Source of the DNA: Aquibacillus salsiterrae
GTDB taxonomy: Bacteria > Bacillota > Bacilli > Bacillales > Amphibacillaceae
Length of the DNA stretch: 64,000 nucleotides
Reading direction: 5' to 3'
Assembly (NCBI RefSeq): GCF_028416595.1
Contig: NZ_JAMQKC010000002.1
Location: forward strand, 372,001 to 436,000
Part shown: positions 9,102 to 16,456 of the stretch, one piece after another
Numbering within the stretch: the first letter of the stretch is position 1
Layout of the letters: every line of letters begins with the position of its first letter
Translations under genes and position numbers: made by a program
Notes under the pieces: generated by a model
Told to the model about the DNA's origin: nothing
The model's database searches: none
Seen by the model: only the letters and a program-made list of their open reading frames with translations

Positions 9102-10733
9102 ATGGTTTCGACATTTAACGGTTTAGAAGTAGCAAAGCGCGCGCTATTTACTCAACAATCTGCCCTTTATACGACTAGTAACAATATTGCCAATGCCAAC
9201 ACAGAAGGATACACAAGACAACGGGTCAATTTTGAACAAACCGGTGCCTTTCCACCCGCATCGCGTAATCGACCGCAAATACCCGGACAGGTTGGCAGTG
9301 GGGTTCAAGCTGGGTCGATTGAGCGTGTTCGCGACCAGTTTTTAGATGTACAATATCGTGGTGAAAATAGTAAGCTTGGCTATTTCGATTCTCGTGCCGA
9401 TGCGTTAAAGCAGATGGAAGGAATTATGAATGAGCCGTCAGACCAAGGCTTGTCTAAGACACTTGACCAGTTTTGGCAATCGCTTCAGGATGTATCAGTG
9501 AACCCAGAAGACGCTGGAGCCCGCTCAGTTGTAACACAGCGCGGTATAGCAGTTGCTGAAACGTTTAACTATTTATCCGATTCCTTGCAGGGTGTTAAAA
9601 CTGATTTGCAAAATGAATTGAACATCTCAGCTACTGAAACAAACTCCTTAATTAATCAAATTAACAATGTGAACCAACAGATTGGAACAATTGAACCAAA
9701 TGGCTATTTGCCAAATGATCTCTATGATGAGAGAGATAGGTTGATTGATCAGTTATCAACACTTGTTGACATAAAAGTAACCTATACGAAAAGTGATGGA
9801 CAAGCAAATCCAATAGCAATAGGGAAAGCATCGATTGAATTGATAAATGCTAATGGACAGCCAACAGGATTGAAGCTAGTTGACGTTAAAAATGATGAAC
9901 CAGATGTTATTAACGAAATGTACATCAACTTTGATTCAAATAATAATATGGAAAGTATGATTTTATACAATCCCAATGATTTAGCTGCAATTAACACGGA
10001 CCCAGACAATCCAAAAACACCGGAAGATATTGATCCATCACTTGTTAAAACTATACCTGGATCAGAGATTACTAATGTAGCTAATTTTTCCAATGGGAAA
10101 ATGAAAGCATTGGTGGAAATGAATGGGTATGTGGAAGGTACAGAGGTAAAAGGTGTATTTAATGACATGCTAAGCGATTTAGATAAATTGGCATATGAAT
10201 TTGTCGAAGCATTTAACCTGCAGCACTCCAAGGGTGCAGATTTAGCTGGTAATACGGGTGTTGATTCGAATCAAGCATCTACAGTTAATGACTTCTTCAA
10301 TCAATTATCAGGCGAATCAGGAGCTGCTGGTCGTATTTCCGTTAACGAGGCTATTATTAATGATAGTGATTTGATTGCTGCAAGTTCAAATGGGGACAGT
10401 GGTGACGGACTAAATGCAAAGAATTTAGCAGGGGTAATGAGAGAAAGTCTTACAGGCTTAGGTAATAACACATCGATAAAAAGCTATTATGCTTCGATGG
10501 TCGGTGAGATGGGTGTTGATGCACAAGAATCATTACGAATGGTTAATAATGCAACGGTCCTTAGGCAGCAAGTAGAAGAAAACAGGCAATCAGTAAGTGC
10601 TGTATCCTTAGACGAGGAAATGACTAATTTGATTAAGTTTCAACAAGCGTACAATGCAGCGGCACGAAGTATGACGACAGTAGATGAAATGCTCGACCGA
10701 ATTATCAATAACATGGGCTTAGTTGGAAGGTAG
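9102..10733 (+). CDS. flgK: Flagellar hook-associated protein FlgK (HAP1)
   Basis: 543 residues. The N-terminus STFNGLEVAKRALFTQQSAL with SNNIANANTEGYTRQ is the flagellar rod/hook signature. The C-terminus (VSLDEEMTNLIKFQQAYNA...MLDRIINNMG) is the matching D0 helix. The central region is variable and Asp/Asn-rich. It forms the junction between hook and filament with FlgL and is exported through the flagellar type III apparatus. Start ATG preceded by AAAGGAG. Confidence 0.97.
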   Translation: MVSTFNGLEVAKRALFTQQSALYTTSNNIANANTEGYTRQRVNFEQTGAFPPASRNRPQIPGQVGSGVQAGSIERVRDQFLDVQYRGENSKLGYFDSRADALKQMEGIMNEPSDQGLSKTLDQFWQSLQDVSVNPEDAGARSVVTQRGIAVAETFNYLSDSLQGVKTDLQNELNISATETNSLINQINNVNQQIGTIEPNGYLPNDLYDERDRLIDQLSTLVDIKVTYTKSDGQANPIAIGKASIELINANGQPTGLKLVDVKNDEPDVINEMYINFDSNNNMESMILYNPNDLAAINTDPDNPKTPEDIDPSLVKTIPGSEITNVANFSNGKMKALVEMNGYVEGTEVKGVFNDMLSDLDKLAYEFVEAFNLQHSKGADLAGNTGVDSNQASTVNDFFNQLSGESGAAGRISVNEAIINDSDLIAASSNGDSGDGLNAKNLAGVMRESLTGLGNNTSIKSYYASMVGEMGVDAQESLRMVNNATVLRQQVEENRQSVSAVSLDEEMTNLIKFQQAYNAAARSMTTVDEMLDRIINNMGLVGR

Positions 10734-10743
10734 GTGAATCTAG

Positions 10744-11658
10744 ATGCGCGTAACGCAAAGTATGTTATCAAACAATATGCTTCGAAATCTTAGTAATAGC
10801 TACGACAGTCTTGGCAAATATATGGACCAGCTCTCGACAGGGAAAAAGGTAAACCGACCATCGGATGATCCGGTTGTGGCGATGAAAGGGATGGACTACC
10901 GGACACAATTGGCTGATATTGAACAATATCAGCGTAATATCACAGAAGTAAACACGTGGATGGAAAATTCCGATGCAGCACTAGATGAAGCAACCCAAGC
11001 GATGCAACGTTTACGTGAGCTCGCTGTACAAGGGGCAAATGGAACATATGAAGAAGGGCAGCGTAAGAACATTGCATCAGAAGTCGATCAGTTAAAGTCA
11101 CAGTTAGTTGACATAGCAAATACAAAAGTTAATAACAAATATATTTTTAACGGGACAAAAACGACGGGAACAGTAGATGCCAATGGTGACATTACACCAC
11201 CAGTTATCGTTGATGATGCTACCAGTAAAGTGACGAATACTGCTGCTAGTTCTGATCCTGTCTTTATTGAAGTTTCTAATGGAATAAAACTTCCTGTTAA
11301 CGTGAATCCAGGTAATGTGTTCGGACCGAAATTATTTGCCGATATAGAAGCTTTTTCCAAGGCATTAAAAGATAATGACCAAGCAGGCCTTGAGACAGCC
11401 TTAACGAACATTGATTCAAATATCGATCGTGTTGTCAATGAGCGTGCGGACTTAGGTGCTAGGATGAACCGATTGGAATTAATTGAAAACCGGATTGAAA
11501 GTCAGTCGATTACAGCTACAAAAATGATGTCAGATAACGAAGATGCAGATATGGAAAAGGTAATGATTGACCTAACTTCCCAAGAAAGTGTCCACCGGGC
11601 TGCATTGAGTGCTGGGTCTAGGGTTATTCAACCGACATTACTAGATTTTTTAAGATAA
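10744..11658 (+). CDS. flgL: Flagellar hook-associated protein FlgL (HAP3)
   Basis: 304 residues. Flagellin-like N-terminus (MRVTQSMLSNNMLRNLSNSY, LSTGKKVNRPSDDPV) and C-terminus (MEKVMIDLTSQESVHRAALS) that pair as D0/D1. Forms the second junction layer on which the flagellin filament grows. Starts 10 bases after flgK with TAGGTG upstream. Confidence 0.96.
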   Translation: MRVTQSMLSNNMLRNLSNSYDSLGKYMDQLSTGKKVNRPSDDPVVAMKGMDYRTQLADIEQYQRNITEVNTWMENSDAALDEATQAMQRLRELAVQGANGTYEEGQRKNIASEVDQLKSQLVDIANTKVNNKYIFNGTKTTGTVDANGDITPPVIVDDATSKVTNTAASSDPVFIEVSNGIKLPVNVNPGNVFGPKLFADIEAFSKALKDNDQAGLETALTNIDSNIDRVVNERADLGARMNRLELIENRIESQSITATKMMSDNEDADMEKVMIDLTSQESVHRAALSAGSRVIQPTLLDFLR

Positions 11659-11725
11659 TTGATTATAATGCACTTGCCATATTATTGTGGCAAGGCTTTT
11701 TCGTGAAGAAGAGGAGGTGCTGAAA

Positions 11726-12316
11726 GTGGAGTTAGCGCAAATTCGGATGCAATCGCAAATGGCAAAACTAACACTTAATCGGGCAAGTCCTGTTCAGTCG
11801 ATCGAACAACCTGGCCCAATAGTTAGTATCGAGCAGCCGAAAGGGGAACTAACAATCAATCGTACTCCTTCTAAACTAACGATTGATCAGTCACAAGCCT
11901 GGTATGATATGGATTTGAAAAGTGCACCGGTACGTACTCGGGAGGCTGCCCAGTTAGGGAAGCGGGATGTACTAAAAGGCATTGCAAGAAGGGCCCGTCA
12001 AGGTGAGGAATTGATGAAAATTGAAAATGGTGGAAATCCAATTGTTAGCCAAGCAGTCGAAAATGGCTTTGATCCACCAAAGCAGTTTAATATTGGGTGG
12101 ATTCCTTCACCCGGATCGGTGAAGATAGATTATCAGCCTAGTAAAGTCGACATTAGCTATCAACCGAGAAAACCGGTTATTGATATCCAGGCGCAAAAAG
12201 CGATTACCGACTATACCCCAGGTTCTGTTGAAATAAGTCTAGGTCAAGAAAAGAGTTTGTCGATAGATTTTGCAGACTTAAAGTATAAAGGATATAGATT
12301 CGAAACATTGATATAA
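11726..12316 (+). CDS. yviE: Flagellar cluster protein YviE (DUF6470)
   Basis: 196 residues; B. subtilis YviE is about 190. Sequence MELAQIRMQSQMAKLTLN and repeated short elements of the type TIxQP/SIEQP and IDYQPSKVDISYQP suggest a beta-rich repeat protein. Function unknown; always found just before fliW-csrA. GTG start at 11726 is preferred because GAGGAGG is 8 bases upstream; the upstream frame extension (11687) reads through the flgL-yviE spacer. Confidence 0.85.
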   Translation: MELAQIRMQSQMAKLTLNRASPVQSIEQPGPIVSIEQPKGELTINRTPSKLTIDQSQAWYDMDLKSAPVRTREAAQLGKRDVLKGIARRARQGEELMKIENGGNPIVSQAVENGFDPPKQFNIGWIPSPGSVKIDYQPSKVDISYQPRKPVIDIQAQKAITDYTPGSVEISLGQEKSLSIDFADLKYKGYRFETLI

Positions 12317-12328
12317 AGGTGGTTAACC

Positions 12329-12775
12329 ATGTTGATTGAGACGAGATATTTTGGTGAAATTGAAATAAATGAAGATACAATAATTCACTTTCCAAAGGGA
12401 ATCCCAGGATTTGTAGACGAAAAGCAGTTTGTGTTACTAGATGTAGAGGACAACCCTGTCTTTCAAGTGTTGCAATCAACGAATAATGTTGACCCAGCAT
12501 TTATCGTAACCAATCCTTTTCGAACAGTTCGAGATTATCAGTTTGATTTAGATGAAAATACATTGGAGCTACTTGAAATAGAAGCGGAAGAAGAGGTTGG
12601 TGTACTATCGATTGTGTCGTTAAAGGATCCACTGAACGATAGCACGATTAATTTGCAGGCACCGATTGTTTTAAATACGAAAAAGCTTTTAGGAAAACAG
12701 TACATAACCAATCTAAAAAGCTTCTCGACCAAAGCAAGCTTGTTCCCTCATTCTATCGAGGAGAAGGTGAAATAA
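12329..12775 (+). CDS. fliW: Flagellar assembly factor FliW
   Basis: 148 residues with the FliW signature [20 protein letters not shown] and the conserved IPGF segment. FliW binds flagellin or, when flagellin has been exported, binds CsrA and relieves its block on hag translation. It sits two bases before csrA and upstream of hag, the classic partner-switch arrangement. Confidence 0.96.
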   Translation: MLIETRYFGEIEINEDTIIHFPKGIPGFVDEKQFVLLDVEDNPVFQVLQSTNNVDPAFIVTNPFRTVRDYQFDLDENTLELLEIEAEEEVGVLSIVSLKDPLNDSTINLQAPIVLNTKKLLGKQYITNLKSFSTKASLFPHSIEEKVK

Positions 12776-12777
12776 TC

Positions 12778-13008
12778 ATGCTAGTGTTAACGAGAAGAAG
12801 TAATGAGGCGATTAAAATTGGTGACGATATCGAAATAAAAGTACTCAGCATTGATGGGGACCAAGTAAAGTTAGGTATTTCAGCACCGAAACATATTGAT
12901 ATTCACCGGATGGAAATCTATTTGGATATCCAGAAGGAAAATAACGAAGCAGCAGCCGTTTCGACAGATTTATTGAATTTATTGAAAAATAATCCAAAAA
13001 ACGATTAA
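12778..13008 (+). CDS. csrA: Translational regulator CsrA
   Basis: 76 residues beginning [20 protein letters not shown], with the RNA-contact strands and the [12 protein letters not shown] segment. Dimeric RNA-binding protein that recognises GGA in hairpin loops. Its target is very probably the hag leader just downstream (hairpin 13073-13086 and the Shine-Dalgarno). The stop codon overlaps the -35 element of the hag promoter. Confidence 0.97.
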   Translation: MLVLTRRSNEAIKIGDDIEIKVLSIDGDQVKLGISAPKHIDIHRMEIYLDIQKENNEAAAVSTDLLNLLKNNPKND

Positions 13009-13032
13009 ACATTTGGTAGATTCCTCCGATAA
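13006..13032 (+). promoter_or_regulatory. Sigma-D promoter of hag
   Basis: TAAA (13006-13009) and TCCGATAA (13025-13032) with a 15-base spacer fit the sigma-D consensus with one mismatch in the first -10 base. It lies 86 bases before the flagellin start. Confidence 0.82.
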
Positions 13033-13072
13033 TAATAGTGTAAGGCTAAAGGCGGCCGACTTTAGTCAGTAA

Positions 13073-13108
13073 CCACAAGGATGTGGGCAATAATATAACT
13101 CAAGGAGG
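13073..13108 (+). promoter_or_regulatory. CsrA binding sites in the hag leader
   Basis: CCACAAGGATGTGG (13073-13086) is a 5-bp stem presenting AGGA in its loop and agrees with the CsrA consensus ACARGGAUG. A second GGA lies in the Shine-Dalgarno AAGGAGG (13102-13108). In B. subtilis the hag leader has the same two-site design (BS1 hairpin and BS2 at the ribosome site), so CsrA should block flagellin translation here. Binding itself is inferred. Confidence 0.75.
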
Positions 13109-13117
13109 AAACAAGAA

Positions 13118-15171
13118 ATGAGAATTAATAGTAATATTGCAGCACTCAATACTTATCGACAGTTGAATACTGCTCAAGCAAACCAATCAAAATCAATGGA
13201 GAAGTTATCTTCAGGTCTACGAATCAATCGTGCTGGAGATGATGCTGCAGGTTTAGCAATCTCTGAAAAAATGAGAGGGCAGATTCGTGGATTGGATCAA
13301 GCACAACGTAATGCACAAGACGGTAAACTAGAAATGCCGCTCTAAGTAGTAATGCTTAGATGAAAACTCCGTGAATTCGGTGGAACCCCAAACCAGCCTT
13401 TAAGCGGATGGTGGGCAATACCGAGCCGAGCCTAATGAAACGGTAATTAGTAATTAGGAAGGTGTGACGGTCAGGTGGTGAGGAACCGTACCAATAACCC
13501 ACCCACGAGCGCGGGGCACCCATATCTTATTGGGTGAAGATATGACCTGAACTTTATGGAAACATAAAGAAGCAGCGGATAAAAAACCACTGCGATAACA
13601 TATTGATTTCATTAATTCAAACAGCCGAAGGTGCTTTAAACGAATCACATAGCATCCTTCAACGTATGCGTGAATTAGCAGTTCAGTCTTCAAATGATAC
13701 AAACACCGCTGATGATCGTGAAGAAATTCAAAAAGAAATTAATCAATTGACTGATGAAATTGATCGAATTGGAGATACAACCGAATTTAATACAAAAAAC
13801 CTATTAAATGGTGGAGCTGGATTAGAAGTTAATTTTTCAGCTGAAACAGTAAGTGGTAATAATGCGGATTGGATAAAAGTTGTTGGTGGTACTTCTGAAA
13901 CTACGGCAGATGGAGCTAATATAGCAATTACTGATGCTACAGCTGCTACAGCTGCCACAGACAGTACGGTTACTGCTTCTGTTACTGATGGAAGCACACA
14001 GTCCTTTACTTTAAATGGGAAGACAATTACTTATACTTCTGGTACTAGTGCCACGACAACTGGTGACGCGATTGCAGCAGCTGTAAACCAATATTCAGAT
14101 GAGTTGGGAATTACTGCATCAAATTCATCAGGTACATTAACATTTACTACATCTGATACTGGATCAGATGCCAACATTGATTTAGACGCTGCAGCAGGTG
14201 CATTAGAAGCTACTGCTGTTGCAATTGATGTAAATGGTAGTGACGCCGATATTAACTCAACTCAAATAGCTGATACAGATTATGTGGCCTCTGGAGATAC
14301 AATTAAAGTTGTAAGCGGTACTTATAAAGGATTGGAATTGAAGTTAAATGCCGATACAATGTCCACTATTGCAGCTGATAATGATGCTACATTCTCAATT
14401 GACTCGAATGGCTCTTTATCTTACCAAATAGGTGCAAATGAAGGTCAAGATATGGATATTACTATCAATGATATGAGAGCTGCAGCCCTTGGAGTCAATA
14501 ATATTGATGTTACGACCACTGAAAGTGCTAAAAGTGCAATCACTACTATTAATGATGCTATTCAGCAAGTATCAGGTGAACGTTCTAAATTAGGTGCATA
14601 CCAAAACCGCTTGGAGCACACAATCAATAACTTAGGAACGTCTGCTGAAAACTTAACAGCAGCAGAATCACGTATCCGTGACGTAGACATGGCGAAAGAA
14701 ATGATGAACCAAACAAAGAATTCAATTCTTGGACAAGCAGCACAAGCAATGTTGGCTCAATCTCAGCAATTGCCTCAAGGAGTATTGCAACTTCTTAGGT
14801 AATGTTGAAAGGGCGTCTCATCTAGTAATGGATGAGAGTATAACTGGGTGAATTGCTGGAACTACCTAAAGCTCCTTCAACCACAACGTAACTGGAAACG
14901 GTAGGCGTGATGGTTTGAAAATGAAGGAGATAAATGGTTAATCAGCAGCCAAGCTCCTGTCTCGAAAGAGTGGAGAAGGTTCAACGACTAGAGGAAACCG
15001 TCTAAGGTTGATAAACTATGACTATGAACCTCGTAGGACAGAGTAACTTTGTTCGAAGTGCCCAGCCCCATAAAAAAGTGGGTGAAGATATAGTCTATTC
15101 TATGATCGAAAGACATAGTGGCAAAGCAAGCCAACCAACAACCACAAGGAGTTCTACAACTTCTTCGTTAA
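13118..15171 (+). CDS. hag: Flagellin Hag, split by two group I introns (three exons)
   Basis: Exons: 13118-13324, 13606-14761 and 15131-15171. Joined they give 467 residues. Exon 1 (69 codons) has the flagellin N-terminus [20 protein letters not shown] ending AQDG. Exon 2 resumes [13 protein letters not shown], has the D1 helices ([16 protein letters not shown]), an enlarged Thr/Ala/Asp-rich variable domain (residues about 140-330) and the C-terminal D1/D0 ([21 protein letters not shown]). Exon 3 gives [12 protein letters not shown] and stop. Without removal of intron 1, translation ends after six foreign codons (KLEMPL). Without removal of intron 2, the frame instead ends in [12 protein letters not shown], also a full flagellin end. 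The exon 2/3 joint is a model; GCT/CAA (14757/15127) is also in frame. Exported filament subunit under sigma-D and CsrA/FliW. Confidence 0.88.
13325..13605 (+). ncRNA. Group I self-splicing intron 1 of hag
   Basis: 281 nt, no open reading frame of note. The exon end CGGU pairs with the internal guide GCCG (13336-13339), with U.G at the splice site. GAAAT (13331-13335) pairs with the exon 2 start ATTTC (13606-13610) as P10. P2: 13341-13346 with 13355-13360. P4: TCGGT (13377-13381) with ACCGA (13420-13424). P7: GGTCA (13469-13473) with TGACC (13543-13547). P8: CACCCA with TGGGTG around 13517-13536. P9: CTTTATG/CATAAAG. The last base is G13605. A stop codon (13343-13345) halts ribosomes before the core. 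Group I introns in Bacillus/Geobacillus flagellin genes are known. Confidence 0.93.
14762..15130 (+). ncRNA. Group I self-splicing intron 2 of hag
   Basis: 369 nt in the model used, no endonuclease gene. The core is clear. P2: 14816-14822 with 14831-14837, loop TAGTAATG (identical to intron 1). P4: TTGCTG (14853-14858) with CAGCAG (14943-14948). P7: GACTA (14986-14990) within TCAACGACTAGAGG, with TAGTC (15091-15095) within GAAGATATAGTC. P9: CTATG/CATAG. Proposed P1: exon TCAAT (14757-14761) with GTTGA (14804-14808), extended by 14769-14775/14797-14803 and 14777-14783/14790-14796. The terminal G is 15130. Exact ends are less certain than for intron 1: no P10 is seen, and an alternative P1 (TGCCT 14771-14775 with GGGCG 14811-14815) exists. 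R/S sequences resemble subgroup IA. Confidence 0.85.
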
Positions 15172-15186
15172 TTTTATATTTTATAA

Positions 15187-15217
15187 GAGAGACTCTAGCA
15201 CTTTGCTAGGGTCTCTC
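15187..15217 (+). terminator. Hairpin at the end of hag
   Basis: A 14-bp near-perfect stem (15187-15200 with 15204-15217, 3-base loop) 15 bases after the exon 3 stop. It lacks a T run afterwards, so it may act as a terminator or as a 3' stabiliser of this abundant message. Confidence 0.65.
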
Positions 15218-15348
15218 AATGCATAACCATTCCATGAGCCCCTTGATTAAAGAATTACCTCAAACCAAATTTCTTCCCATTAGTGTTCTCGGTTACAATA
15301 ATTATAGGTAGGCTTAGAATAATTTAAATATTGTCTGGAGTGAATCAA

Positions 15349-15939
15349 ATGAAGTCCAAAAAACAACCAAACCAAATTAAAGAACAAGGCCAAACTTATG
15401 AGGACTATGCCCAACTCTCAGATGATGGGACAAGATTTGAACTAGTAAACGGTGAACTAGAAGCTATGTCCCCTTCCCCGCATCCATTACATCAACTGGT
15501 TTGTCAGGAGTTATTCAGTACTCTAAAACAAACCTGCCAAAAAGAATATGTTGCATTTGTTGCCCCAATTGATCTAATTCTGTCAGAAAAAGAGGTTAGG
15601 CAACCTGACCTAGTCATGCTTCATCAATCTAGGATAGACATTGTTACGAATCGTGGAATTGAAGGTGCACCTGACTTAGTGGTTGAGATTTTATCTCCTA
15701 CTTCCATTAAACGTGATCGCATCGGCAAATTTGAAACATATGCAAGCTTCTCAATCCCAGAATATTGGATTATCGATCCTATCCACCAATCGTTGGAGCA
15801 ATACCTCTTAAATAAGAACAACTACAAGCTTGTTGATGTTTATCAGGATGGTCAATGCGTTTATTCTCATCAATTGACCTGTGTTTCATTTTCAGTCAAC
15901 GATATTTTTTCAAACATTCCACACCTACCAAACGCCTAG
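15349..15939 (+). CDS. Uma2 family (DUF820) PD-(D/E)XK nuclease-like protein
   Basis: 196 residues. Features of the Uma2 family: RFELVNGELEAMSPSPHPLHQ near residue 30, then RQPDLVML, GAPDLVVEILSPTS and IPEYWIID. The Asp in QPDLV and the D-x-V-V-E strand fit a restriction-endonuclease-like active site. No function is established for the family; members are common in cyanobacteria and some Firmicutes and often in accessory DNA. ATG at 15349 chosen because GGAG lies 8 bases before it. It interrupts the normal hag-flaG order and sits 178 bases after the intron-bearing flagellin, with no sigma-D promoter seen. Confidence 0.82.
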   Translation: MKSKKQPNQIKEQGQTYEDYAQLSDDGTRFELVNGELEAMSPSPHPLHQLVCQELFSTLKQTCQKEYVAFVAPIDLILSEKEVRQPDLVMLHQSRIDIVTNRGIEGAPDLVVEILSPTSIKRDRIGKFETYASFSIPEYWIIDPIHQSLEQYLLNKNNYKLVDVYQDGQCVYSHQLTCVSFSVNDIFSNIPHLPNA

Positions 15940-15997
15940 CTATTCCTTCATATATAATATTAACATTAGTATCTGTGAGATTTTTTATCTGTTTTTC

Positions 15998-16025
15998 TTC
16001 AAAATAAATTAAAAACAGCCGATAT
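15998..16025 (+). promoter_or_regulatory. Probable sigma-D promoter of flaG-fliDST
   Basis: GCCGATAT at 16018-16025 is a perfect sigma-D -10. The -35 is weaker: TCAA at 15999-16002 with a 15-base spacer. It lies 36 bases before flaG. Confidence 0.65.
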
Positions 16026-16060
16026 AAAAAGAAACAAATCCTAAAAGGGGCTGCAAGGAC

Positions 16061-16441
16061 ATGAACGTTGGGAAAATCATTTCAGGATCCCAACTCTTGC
16101 AAAAGGCTGAGCGCATCGGGTTTCCATCATCTGCACGAGAAAGATCCGTCATAGAAAAGTCGGTTCAAACAAGCGAAGAAATCAAGCAAGCATTAAATGA
16201 TGGTGAAAAAGATTTAAACAAAGACGAAGTAAAAGAAATGGTTAAAAGTATGAACGACTTTCTTGGAGCGACCCATACAGCGTTAAAGTTCCAATACCAC
16301 GACAAGCTTCAAGAATATTATGTATCGATTATTGATGCCGAAACAAATAAAGTAATTAAAGAAATACCACCGAAAAAGCTATTAGATGCGTATGCATCGA
16401 TGGCTGAATTGATGGGATTTATTGTCGATGAAACAGTATAA
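16061..16441 (+). CDS. flaG: Flagellar protein FlaG
   Basis: 126 residues. The C-terminal half (LKFQYHDKLQEYYVSIIDA, VIKEIPPKKLLDAYASMAELMG) is the FlaG domain; the N-terminal half is charged and variable. FlaG homologues (YvyC in B. subtilis) affect filament length; the mechanism is unclear. First gene of flaG-fliD-fliS-fliT, 15 bases before fliD. Confidence 0.9.
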   Translation: MNVGKIISGSQLLQKAERIGFPSSARERSVIEKSVQTSEEIKQALNDGEKDLNKDEVKEMVKSMNDFLGATHTALKFQYHDKLQEYYVSIIDAETNKVIKEIPPKKLLDAYASMAELMGFIVDETV

Positions 16442-16456
16442 AGGTTGTGAAAACAA

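Noticed and set aside
13118-14802. hag as a pseudogene, or two separate flagellin genes
   Set aside because: The gap has a full group I intron core, and removal from 13325 to 13605 restores the exact conserved flagellin sequence.
14771-14815. Alternative intron 2 start after 14775 (P1 TGCCT with GGGCG)
   Set aside because: The pairing is good and next to P2, but no 3' site ending in G then gives a normal C-terminus: joining to 15127 adds nine residues. Kept as an open alternative, not the main model.
15018-15209. 63-codon frame inside intron 2 and exon 3 as an endonuclease or other protein
   Set aside because: It reads across P7-P9 and exon 3 in the wrong frame, has no ribosome site and no LAGLIDADG, GIY-YIG or HNH motif.
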